Positions 11,412 through 22,361 of a stretch of DNA of 64,000 nt are shown here, in pieces (position 1 is the first letter of the stretch; each line of letters opens with the position of its first letter). Made by a program: the position numbers and the translations under genes. Source of the DNA: Anaeramoeba ignava. Taxonomy: Eukaryota; Metamonada; Anaeramoebidae. The notes beneath the pieces were generated by a model, which did not search any database, was not told where the DNA came from, and was given only the letters and a program-made list of their open reading frames with translations. The stretch is taken from assembly GCA_028826165.1 (NCBI GenBank), contig JAPDFW010000114.1, forward strand, positions 794,501 through 858,500, written 5' to 3'.

Positions 11412-14400
11412 TTAATTTGAACTTTTTGTTGATTCTTGATTATCTAAAGTAACTTCTTGATTATAAATTGCACGAGAAAGAACATTACGAAACAGAACAG
11501 GTTGAGTATCAGTTTCTCTTAAATCAACAGAAGATTGAGTATCTGAAGTAGATTCAACATCAAAACGAGAAGAAGAAACCATATTTCTTGTTTGAGAAAG
11601 CATTCGTTTGATTTGTCTTCTTGCTTTAGCTTGCTGAGTTGTTCTTATTTCGTCTGCTTTTATTCTGGCTTCTTCAACAATAGTAATAAATACATTGAGG
11701 AATGTGTACATGAAAATACACACAAATATATATTCATAAACTCTTGAAATAAACGCCATTGAATTGCTATGTCTAAATGATCTGTTGAATGAATCTCGTA
11801 TGACATCTCCATTCATAACTGCAAATAAAGTTACTGCTGATTGGTCTATTGTCGAGAAAACAAGTGAATAACTTCCATAAAAAATTGTTGCCATAACTTA
11901 TTTTGTTTTTGTTTTTAATTAATAAAAAAAAAGTGGAACAAAAATTAAAAGAATTTTTTCTTTTTACAAGTAAATCCAAAAAACATTGGAAGTGTTCCTA
12001 AAATGCATCGAATTACATCAGGAAGTGCTTCTTTAAGTGTTGTAATCAAAATATAAAATCTTTCATGCCATTGGAAATAACTTATAATAATAATAATAAT
12101 AAAGAAATTTTTTTTTTTTAAAAATAAATTTTTCAATTTAAATTTAAATTTTGATAAGAAATTTTTACTAAGTTAAAATATAACATGCCAAAAAGCAAGT
12201 AAATCCCATAAAAATATCTTCAATATAAATTCCATTTTTTTTTCCATAAATTTTTGCATTAATAAAGAAATTTTCAGAAACAACATTTAGAATGCAAGAA
12301 ACAAGTGTTGCTATGTGCCAATAATCAATAAATTCTGAACGAAGTTTTGAACGGGCTTTTGGATGAACAGGATTTGAGTTTTGGTCTGTATTATCTGTTA
12401 ATTCGATGATTTGAGTCGGAGCAATTTTTTTAAATTGCTTTATAAAATTTATTTAATAAGGATTTTGATTAATTTTTATAAATTATTTAATAAGAATTTT
12501 GATTAATTTTTATTATAAATTTATTTAATAAGAATTTTGATTAATTTTTATTAAATTATTTAATAAGAATTTTGATTAATTTTTATTAAATTTATTTAAT
12601 AAAAATTTTGATTAATTTTTATTATAAATTTATTTAATAAGAATTTTGATTAATTTTTATAAATTTATTTAATAAGAAATTTTGATTTATTTTTATTAAA
12701 TTATTTAATAAGAATTTTGATTAATTTTTATTAAATTATTTAATAAGAATTTTGATTAATTTTATGAAATTATTTAATAAGAATTTTGATTAATTTTATT
12801 AAAGATTTATTTAATAAGAATTTTGATTAATTTTATTAAAGATTTATTTAATAAGAATTTGGATTAATTAATTTTTGAATTGATAAATTTTGGACAAACT
12901 CTATAAAGTGAATATTCGTAAAGAAGAGTACGAATTGTTAATGCAAATAACCAAATAGATGCTATAATAATTATAAATGCATAAATAACTGAAATTCCTC
13001 CCAAAATATCTTTTATTTTTGCTATTTTTTTTTAAAAAAAAAAACAAAATTTAATATTCAAATTAAAATATCGAATCAAAATTTTCAAATTTTCAAATTT
13101 ACGTTCATATTCATCTGAACATAATTCTGTTTGTGTTTGAATATAAGAATTAATAACGCCTGATCTAACTTCATAATCAAAAGTGTTCTAGATGAAAATA
13201 AATGGATTATTTTAAAAAACCAAATGTTTTTTCTTCTTTTTAAAATGTAAAAATTTTTTGATATAAATTACAATAACACTCCAAATAATACAAAATGGAG
13301 GATCAGAAGGATAAATTGTTTTGAATGATATTTTAATATTAGATGTTTTATATTGAGCCATAATTTCATGTATTTCTGTGATTGATTTGTTTTGAAAAGG
13401 TCCAAGAAGTGAATCTGGACAAAGTGGGAAAGATTCTGGAAATTTATAATAATATTGATAATCATAAAATGTTTTCTTTTTCTTTTTGCATTAAAATATT
13501 TTATTCAAATTTACCTGTTATTGTTTCTGAGTTATATCTGCCTCCCATTGAAATGTTATCAAATTTTGTATTTTTAAAAAGGGTTGTTTTCATAATTGGG
13601 CATTCTATTGTTCCATCTGAATCATAAAAGTATCTATTTTAAATATTTGATTTAAATATTTTGAATATTGATTTAAATATTTTATTTGAATATTTTATTT
13701 GAATATTTGATTTGAATATTTGATTTAAATAATTGAATATTTGGTTTAAATATTTGATTTGAATATTTGATTTAAATAATTGATTTAAATAATTGATTTA
13801 AATAATTGATTTAAATATTTGATTTAAATATTTGATTTAAATAATTGATTTAAATATTTGATTTAAATATTTGATTTAAATATTTTATTTGAATATTTGA
13901 TTTAAATAATTGATTTAAATAATTGATTTAAATATTGTTTTAAATAATTGATTTAAATAATTGATTTAAATAATTGATTTAAATAATTGATTTAAATAAT
14001 TGATTTAAATATTTTATTTGAATATTTGATTTAAATATTTGATTTAAATAATTGATTTGAATATTTGATTTAAATATTTGATTTAAATATTTTATTTGAA
14101 TAATTGATTTAAATAATTGAATATTTGATTTAAATATTTGATTTAAATAAATGAATAATTGAATATTTGATTTAAATATTTGATTTGAATATTTTATTTA
14201 AATATTTGATTTAAATATTTGATTTGAATATTTTATTTAAATATTTGATTTAAATATTTGATTTGAATATTTGATTTGAATATTTTATTTAAATATTAAT
14301 TTTAATATTAATTTTAAATCTTTTGAATACTCATAGTATCCCAAAGCATTCCCAGAGAAATTATAATAAGTTGTAGAAGTTAATTTAATGGCTTGAAGAA

Positions 14401-14779
14401 AATCATCAATATTATAAATATCTGTGCGAATAAGACCAGTCATAGATTCTTTATAAAGAGAAGGATCTGAAATAAAAGCATGAATAAAAGTGTTTTGATT
14501 ATCTTGATAATAACGAGAAGTATATCTTGAAGCTAAAACAATCTAAAAAATATCACATTTTGTTCATTTTGACACTTTTTTTTCATTTTTGATTGTGTTT
14601 TTTTTTTATTTTTTTAGTTTTTTTTTTACTTGAGCAGATAATAAAACTGCTAAAAGTATATGTAATATAAATCTCATTGGTATTCTTCTATATTTCCAAA
14701 ATTTCTTCCATGGACTTAATGAAAAATATTTTTCACGTGGAACTTTATGATGCAAACATCCACAATATTTAGTACTCAT
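11412..14779 (-). CDS. Mucolipin (TRPML)-like cation channel
   Basis: Nine exons, complement join(11412..11896, 11968..12080, 12169..12437, 12515-free region excluded; full list: 14630..14779, 14331..14542, 13515..13633, 13435..13272, 13187..13103, 13021..12900, 12437..12169, 12080..11968, 11896..11412). All GT-AG phases fit, giving 572 residues. Family: endolysosomal Ca2+/cation channels gated by phosphoinositides. Seen: basic N-terminus and S1 (RFILHILLAVLLSAQ); a luminal/extracellular domain of about 190 residues (FPLCPDSLL ... FDYEVRSG); S2 (ISVIYAFIIIIASIWLF); S3 after EFIDYWHIATLV; an S4-S5 region with WHERFYILITTLKEALPDVI, closely like the mucolipin stretch; pore SAVTLFAVMNGDV (TRPML has SLINGDD); S6 VYEYIFVCIFMYTFLNVFI. 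The C-tail is short. Start ATG at 14779. Larger introns are filled with tandem AT arrays. Confidence 0.85.
12438..12899 (-). repeat. Intron 6 of the channel gene, tandem units of about 58 bp
   Basis: Roughly eight imperfect copies of a unit containing TTTAATAAGAATTTTGATTA and TTTTTATTAAATTA fill this intron between the exons ending in SLYR and starting QFKKIAP. Confidence 0.8.
13634..14330 (-). repeat. Intron 2 of the channel gene, TTTAAATATTTGA array
   Basis: About 680 bases of TTGATTTAAATATTTGATTT-type units (13- and 26-base spacing) lie between the exons ending GYYE and starting YFYDSDG. Unit composition is unlike the neighbouring intron of the same gene. Confidence 0.85.
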
Positions 14780-14820
14780 TCGAAAAAAAAATGTAAAAAA
14801 AAAATGAAAACTTACGAATG

Positions 14821-16840
14821 AAAATTAAATTATTTTAATTTATAATTTTATTATAAATATTAATTAATTTATATTTAAAATAAATTTACAAATAAAATAT
14901 TAATTAAATATAATTAATAAAATTGATAAAATATTTAAATAAATTATTGATTAATTAAATATTAAGAAAATTAAATTATTTTAATTTATAATTTAATTAT
15001 AAATAATAATTAATTTATATTTAAAATAAATTTCCAAATAAAATATTAATTAAATATAATTAAAAAAATTGATAAAATATTAGAATAAAATATTGATTAA
15101 TTAAATATTAATAAAATTAAATTATTTTAATTTATAATTTAATTATAAATAATAATTAATTTATATTTAAAATAAATTTCCAAATAAAATATTGATTAAA
15201 TATAATTAAAAATATTAATAAAATATTAGAATAAATTATTGATTAATTAAATATTAATAAAATTAAATTATTTTAATTATAATTTAATTATAGATATTAA
15301 TAAATTTATATTTAAAATAAATTTCCAAATTAAATATTAATTAAATATAATTAAAAATATTGATAAAATATTTAAATAAAATATTGATTAATTAAATATT
15401 AATAAAATTGAATTATTTTAATTTATAATTTAATTATAGATATTAATTAATTTATATTTAAAATAAATTTACAAATTAAATATTAATTAATTATAATTAA
15501 AAATATTGATAAAATATTTAAATAAATTATTGATTAATTAAATATTAAGAAAATTAAATTATTTTAATTTATAATTTAATTATAGATATTAATAAATTTA
15601 TATTTAAAATAAATTTACAAATTAAATATTAATTAAATATAATTAAAAATATTAATAAATTATTTAAATAAAATATTGATTAATTAAATATTAAGAAAAT
15701 TAAATTATTTTAATTTATAATTTAATTATAGATATTAATTAATTTATATTTAAAATAAATTTACAAATTAAATATTAATTAAATATAATTAAAAATATTG
15801 ATAAAATATTTAAATAAAATATTGATTAATTAAATATTAAGAAAATTAAATTATTTTAATTTATAATTTAATTATAGATATTAATTAATTTATATTTAAA
15901 ATAAATTTACAAATTAAATATTAATTAAATATAATTAAAAAATTGATAAAATATTAAAAAAAAAAAATTAAAAATTAAATATTAATAAAATTAAATTACG
16001 AATGAAAATTTATAATTTAATTATAGATATTAATTAATTTATATTTAAAATAAATTTCCAAATTAAATATTAATTAAATATAATTAAAAAAATTGATAAA
16101 ATATTGAAATAAAATATTGATTAATTAAATATTAAGAAAAATTAAATTATTTTAATTTATAATTTTATTATAAATATTAATAAATTTATATTTAAAATAA
16201 ATTTACAAATTAAATATTAATTAAATATAATTAAAAAATATTAATAAAATATTTAAATAAATTATTGATTAATTAAATATTAATAAAAATTAAATTATTT
16301 TAATTTATAATTTAATTATAGATATTAATTAATTTATATTTAAAATAAATTTACAAATAAAATATTAATTAAATATAATTAAAAATATTGATAAAATATT
16401 GAAATAAATTATTGATTAATTAAATATTAAGAAAATTAAATTATTTTAATTTATAATTTTATTATAAATATTAATTAATTTATATTTAAAATAAATTTAC
16501 AAATAAAATATTAATTAAATATAATTAAAAATATTGATAAAATATTGAAATAAAATATTGATTAATTAAATATTAAGAAAATTAAATTATTTTAATTTAT
16601 AATTTTATTATAAAAATTAATAAATTTATATTTAAAATAATTTTACAAATTAAATATTAATTAAATATAATTAAAAATATTGATAAAATGTTGAAATAAA
16701 TTATTGATTAATTAAATATTAAGAAAATTAAATTATTTTAACTTATAATTTAATTATAAATATTAATTAATTTATATTTAAAATAAATTTACAAATTAAA
16801 TATTAATTAAATATAATTAAAAATATTGATAAAATATTGA
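14821..16840. repeat. AT satellite, about 14 copies of a 145-148 bp unit
   Basis: The landmark TATTTTAATT recurs at 14831, 14978, 15123, 15269, 15414, 15560, 15706, 15852, then (after one altered unit near 16000) 16148, 16296, 16442, 16588 and 16734. The spacing is therefore almost constant at 145-148. Each unit also holds AATTAATTTATATTTAAAAT and TTGATTAATTAAATATTAA. The first unit and the altered unit near 15996 share TTACGAATGAAAATT. No coding potential. It lies directly upstream of the channel gene start. Confidence 0.9.
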
Positions 16841-17637
16841 GTTGGATCTAAAATTTTTTAATTCATTTTTAAAAAAGGGTTAAAAGTGGAGATTTTTTTT
16901 TGAGGTGGATTTATTGATATTAAATTTTTTTATTTAGATTTTAATTTAAAATTGTATTTAGATAAGAATGTTTGATCACAATTAAAAAATTTAATTAAAC
17001 AAAATAACAAGCAAAAAAAAAAACGGGAAATTTGATCAAATTTTAAAAAATAAAACAAAGGCTTAATTAATTTAGTAAAATAAGTAAAATAATTAAAAGA
17101 AAATTTAATAAGAAGTTTAAATAAAAAAATGTCTTTTAATAAGAGAATTTTGTCAATTAAAAAAATTTTTTTATTGATCAAAAAACAAAAAAAATAAAAA
17201 AAAAGCAAAAAATGAAAATAAAAGAAATCTAATTTAATTAAGAATGAAAAGAGATGATGAAAGAAAATGAAAGAAAATGGAAAATGGAAGAAAAAAAACA
17301 ATTAATTGCTTTAAATAATCCTTGTTGTCATTTTAAATGAAAAGGAAAAGAAAATTTAGTTAATCTTATAAATTTTTTAAAAAGAGACAATTAAAAACAT
17401 GACAAAGCATTACTAACAATTATTATTTATTTTCTTATTTATTTTATTTTTAATTTTATTTATTTAAAAAAAAAAAATTAAAAAAAAATTTTTCAAAAAA
17501 ACTAAAATCATTTTTTTCTTTTTTATATTTTTTTTACTCAATTTTTTTTGAGTTAATTTTTTTTTTTACCTAATCTTCTTTTAAATTTTTTTTAATAAAA
17601 CAAATTCAACAAATTTTCCAAAAAACAAAACAAGAAA
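16841..17637. other. Spacer upstream of the Vip1 kinase gene
   Basis: A/T-rich single-copy sequence. A minus-strand Phe/Leu-rich frame at 16930-17301 is compositional. Presumed promoter for the gene at 17638 lies here, but no motif is recognised. Confidence 0.5.
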
Positions 17638-19843
17638 ATGAAACTTATAGTAGCAGTTTGTGCGATGGCAAAAAAATCCAAATCCAAACCAATGCAAAAA
17701 ATATTGAAACAACTTAAAAAAAACGGAGATTATGAGATAATAGTTTTCAGTGAAGAAATGATACTGAAGAAACCAATTGAAGAGTGGCCAAAATGTGATG
17801 CTTTAATGACTTTTTTCTCTGGTGATTTTCCTTTAGAAAAAGGTTAGTTTCTTTTTACTTTTCCAAAAACACTTGCCTTTTAAATTATTATTATTATTAT
17901 TATTTTAATTATTTATAAAAAAGGTTTTTTGTGTTTTTGTTTTTTTTTTTAAATTATCTTTGCTAATAATTCTTTCTTTTTATTTTTATTTTATTTATTC
18001 TTTTATTCCAAATTTGCTTCTTTTCTTTTGTTTTGTTTAATTTTTTTTTTCCTTTTTTTTTTAAATTTCCCCTTTTTTTTTTCTCCTTTTTTTTTTTGTT
18101 TTTTTTTTTTTAATTATGGAAATGACTTTCTGTTACTAAATTTTTGTTACTAATTGCAATTCTCACTTATTATTCAATTAATTTGTTGGTGATTCTTGAT
18201 TGATTGTTGATTTGAAACGAAAATGTTAAAAATGATGTGGTGGTTGATTTATTTTGAATTTTGACTTTGATTTTGATTTTGAACTTTGATTTTGATTTTG
18301 AACTTTGATTCTGATTTTGACTTTGAACTTTGATTTTGATTTTGATTTTGAACTTTGACTTTGATTTTGAACTTTGATTTTGATTTTGAACTTTGAACTT
18401 TGATTTTGGTTCTGAACTTTGATTTTGAACTTTGAACTTTGAACTTTGATTTTGAATTTTGAACTTTGATTTTGAACTTTGAACTTTGATTCTGAACTTT
18501 GATTCTGTTTTTGATTTTGACTTTGATTCTGTTTTTGGACTTTGATTCTGATTTTGATTTTGACTTTGATTTTGATTTTGATTCTGATTCTGTTTTTGGA
18601 TTTTGATTTGGATTTTGATTTGGATTTTGATTCGATTTTCTTTATGTATCTATTTATCTATCTTTTATTGATTCACCTGTAATTTGATTCAATTTTGATT
18701 ATTTTCAAATTTAAAATTTAATCACTTTTATACTTTTATTCCAAAAATGCTGCAAAAAATTTTATTATTTTAATGATTATATCAATTTAAAATGAATATT
18801 TCAACTTGTTTCTTGGTTTTTGAATTTATTAAAAAAAAAACTCAACTCAAATCAAATCAAAAAAATTCAAACCAATAAATACAAAAAAAAAAAACCAAAA
18901 AAAAAAAATCAACCAAAAAAAAAATCAACATTTTTCTCACAAACAAAACAAAATAATTTTTTTCAAATAATTTTTTTTGGTAATAATTATAATTTCAAAA
19001 AAAAAAAATAATTTTGATTTATTATTAAAACAAACAGTTCAGCAATATATTCAATTAACAAGTTGTTGGAGTGTAAATGATATGAATTTTCAAAACGTAC
19101 TATTTGATCGGATGTCAATTTATTCAAGATTAACAAAAATAGGAGTAAAAACACCAAAATATTTAGTAATCAACACAAAAGATTCAAAAGAATTAATTGA
19201 GAAGGAAAATTACATTGAATACAAAGATAAACGGATTTACAAGCCATTTGTAGAGAAGCCAGTCAGTTCTGAAGATCACAACATATGGATATATCATTCA
19301 AAAGAACAAGGAGGAGGATCAACTAAACTTTTCCGAAAAAGTGAACGATCCGCTAATTGTGAACGATCTTCAGAACGATCCAAAAATTCGCAGATCAGAA
19401 AAAACGGAACTTATCTTTATGAAGAATTTATTAATCCAGAAAATTTATTTGATATCAAAGTTTATGCTGTTGGTGAAAATTATGCTTATGCTGAAAAAAG
19501 AAGAGTTCCTTTTGCTCAAGAATTTCTTGATGTCAACACAAAAAATCAACATCGGCAAAAAGTTGAATTAACAGATTTGGAACGTGAATATGCTCGCAAA
19601 ATTGTTCAGACTTTCCACCAAAATGTTTGCGGTTTTGATATCCTTAGAGACCATAAAGGTCGCTCTTATGTGATCGACATCAACGGTTGGTCTCTTGTTA
19701 ATTCTTCTATTTCTGATGAATATTTTCAAAAATGTGGTCAAATTTTAAATGATTTGTTTATTCAGAATTGTTCCAAAATTGAAAATCAAAACAAAAAATC
19801 AAAAAAACGAAAAATCCCTTTTGAACAAAATATTTATGTTTAA
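17638..19843 (+). CDS. Vip1/PPIP5K-type inositol pyrophosphate kinase, kinase domain only
   Basis: Gene model join(17638..17842, 19038..19843), 336 residues. It phosphorylates inositol hexakis/pentakisphosphate to pyrophosphates. The N-terminus reads VAVCAMAKKSKSKPMQ, a near-perfect Vip1 signature. Then come EEWPKCDALMTFFSGDFPLEK, the ATP-grasp parts FVEKPVSSEDHNIWIYH, GGGSTKLFRKS, TYLYEEF, DIKVYAVGENYAYAEKRR and the metal-binding VIDINGW. The intron is GT-AG, phase 1, joining FPLEK to VQQYIQ where the family is continuous. The histidine-acid-phosphatase domain that follows the kinase in fungal and animal proteins is missing; the frame ends after a basic tail (KKSKKRK). Introns with strong repeats could hide further exons, but none is visible before the next gene. 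Confidence 0.9.
18245..18640 (+). repeat. TTTTGAACTTTGATTTTGA array in the Vip1 intron
   Basis: Part of the 1,195-base intron (17843-19037). Six-base units TTTTGA, CTTTGA, TCTGAT are mixed. It is followed by A-rich single-copy sequence up to the acceptor. Confidence 0.85.
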
Positions 19844-20164
19844 ATCAATTGGGTTTTTGTTATTTTTCTTTTGGTTTTGGTTTTGATTTTCTTTTCTCTT
19901 TTTTTATCTTTTTTTCTTCTTCAATTTCCTTTTTTTTTTTCTTCAATTTCCTTTTTTTCTATTTCAATTTCAATTTTAATTTGTTCAAAAAAGAATTTTA
20001 TTGAAAAATTTCTTTTTTTTTTTCAAATAAGTTTTTTTTTAACGAACATTTTAAATAAAAAAACATTTTTTAAAAAATATAAAACTTTTTTCTTCTTTTT
20101 TTTTTCATTTTTTTCATTTATTTTCTTATTTAAAAAAAAAATATTATATATTATATTATATTTA
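19844..20164. other. T-rich spacer
   Basis: Strongly pyrimidine-rich on the plus strand, with long T runs. The open frame through it has only a non-ATG start and is compositional. It ends at the ATG at 20165. Confidence 0.5.
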
Positions 20165-21905
20165 ATGTCTCATAGAAGAAGAAATCAAATTTCTAAAAGA
20201 GTTCATGAAAATGCAAGAACAACAACTCAAAGACCTATTAATTTAAAAATTAATAAAAATCAAAAAATTAAAAATAACGAAACAAAAAAAGAATCAAATA
20301 AAAAGAAAAGAAAATCAAATGAAAAATCAAATGAAAAATCAAATAAAAAATCAAATAAAAAATCAAATAAAAAAGAAACAATAAATGAAGTAAAACCAAT
20401 TTAAAAAAAAAATTAAATAATTTCTTAATCAAAAATTCAAATCAATTCAAATCAAAATAAATTAAAAAGGAAGTAAATCAAAACTTAATGGATTTAGAAA
20501 AGGAAAAAAGAAAAGAAAAAAGAAAAACCACAAAAAGACCAATAAATTTAACTTTTCATCATAAAAAAAAAGATTTAAATACAGATCCTTCAGAATTAAT
20601 GTTAAATCAACAATTAAAAATTCAAGATGAAAAAGATTTTCAAATTGATATTGAAAATCAAAATGAAAATCTAAATCTAAATCAAAATGAAAATCTAAAT
20701 CTAAATCTAAATCAAAATGAAAATCTAAATCTAAATCAAAATGAAAATCTAAATGATTTTAATCTTTATTCAGATGATAATTTTATTATTGAAAATGATA
20801 ATCAAAGTGATAGTGATTATCAAATTGAAAATGATAATATTTTCAAAGATTCGAATCAATTTATAAATGAATCAAAAGAAATTCAAATTGAAAAAAGACG
20901 GTATGAAATTTATAATAAAATAAATATAAATATTTAAAATATAAATATAAATATAAATATTTAAAATATAAATATAAATATAAATATTTAAAATATAAAT
21001 ATAAATATAAATATTTAAAATATAAATATAAATATAAATATTTAAAATATAAATATAAATATTTAAAATATAAATATATAAATATAAATATAAATATTTA
21101 AAATATAAATATAAATATATAAATCTAAAAATATAAATATAAATATAAATATTTAAAATATAAATATAAATATAAATATAAATATTTAAAATATTAATAT
21201 AAATTTGATTCGAATTTTTAGACGAACAACAAAAAGAAAAATTCAAGTTTTTCATAGAGAACCAATTCAAGAAAATCAATATGAAGATGAATTACTTCAA
21301 ACATCATCACAAGATGAACCACCAGATACAATAAATTCTGAAATGAAAATTTCAAGAGAAGAAGAGAAAAAATTTCCGATTTTGACAGCTATAATTTCAC
21401 AAAAATTTCCAAAAAGAAAAATTAAAAGACAAATTAATGAAGTTGATGTTATAATGAAATTTATTGATGATTGTAAAGAAGAAATTATGTCTCAAATTGA
21501 AGATAAAGAAGATAATGAAGATTTAATTGATCTTTATAAAATTCAAGTTGATTTATTTCTTTCTCATATTTTTAGTGAATTCGCAATTTATGTTAGTGTT
21601 TTTTTTTTTAAAATTAAAATTAATAAAATATTTAAATTAAAATATTTAAATTAATATAGAGAAAAGTTCGCACAAATCAATGGAAATATCAACAATTAAC
21701 AAACAAAATTCAAAAAGAAAGTGGATTAATAAGAAATTCTATTGTTGAACTTCGAGAAAAAATTCAAAAAATTGATGAAAATTTAAATAACATGAAAGAA
21801 AAATCAAATAAAATTGAAGAAACCATTTCAACAAAACAAAAAACAACAAATTATCTTCAACAATTCGAAAAATTATTACAAAAAGCAAAAGAAGGAAAAA
21901 AATAA
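20165..21905 (+). CDS. Unrecognised basic protein with C-terminal coiled coil
   Basis: Not recognised. Preferred model join(20165..20389, 20470..20900, 21222..21591, 21660..21905), 423 residues, all GT-AG with matching phase. Joining the first piece is the least certain step; otherwise the gene starts at ATG 20488 and the first piece is a separate 79-residue frame. In favour of joining: both pieces carry the same short motif, TTQRPINL and TTKRPINL. Features: a very basic N-terminus (Lys/Asn/Ser repeats), an Asn-Leu-Asn-Gln-rich middle (20650-20760), a further basic patch (FRRTTKRKIQVF), a more ordered segment (KFPILTAIISQKFP ... VDVIMKFIDDCKEEI), and a C-terminal coiled coil of about 80 residues (VELREKIQKIDENLNNMKEK). 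Composition suggests a nuclear or DNA-associated protein; that is inference only. Confidence 0.6.
20915..21210 (+). repeat. AAATATAAATAT array in an intron
   Basis: TATAAATATAAATATTTAAAA units of roughly 30 bases fill the intron 20901-21221 of the coiled-coil gene. Confidence 0.85.
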
Positions 21906-22361
21906 TCTTATTTGAAATTTATTTGTTTTTGTTGAAGAAAGTTGTATTTTTGTTTAATAAATAATAATAATAACAAAATTTATAAATTCAAAAAGAAATT
22001 TCTTTAATTTATCTTTTATTTATTTATTATTTAATTCAGAACAAAATTTAAATTAAAATTTGAATTAAAATTTTAAATAAAAATTTAAATATTAAAGGAG
22101 AAATCTTAAAAGTTTAATTTTTTTTTTTCTCCTTTTTTTTTTCTTTTAAAAAAAATGAACAAAAGAAAATACAAAAAAGCAAAAATAACAAATCATTTTT
22201 TTTCAATTTTTTATTTTCATTTTTTTTTCTTTTATTATTTTTTTTTTCTCTTTTTTATTTTTGTGTTATTCTTCAGTTTGAATTGATCTACTTTTTATTG
22301 ATTTTTATTCTTTATTCTTCATTTATTTTTTTTTAAAAAGCAAAAAAAACAACAAAAAAAA
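21906..22361. other. Spacer upstream of the copine gene
   Basis: About 450 bases of alternating A- and T-rich sequence; no gene or recognisable motif. Presumed 3' end of the coiled-coil gene and copine promoter. Confidence 0.5.

Noticed and set aside
14821-16840. CRISPR-like regular repeats
   Set aside because: Whole unit is repeated with no unique spacers, and the organism is eukaryotic; this is a satellite.
16930-17301. Phe-rich minus-strand frame of 123 residues
   Set aside because: A/T homopolymer composition with no membrane-protein pattern or similarity; no intron or neighbour support.
20872-21279. Tyr-Ile repeat frame on the minus strand
   Set aside because: Antisense of the AAATATAAATAT array inside an intron.
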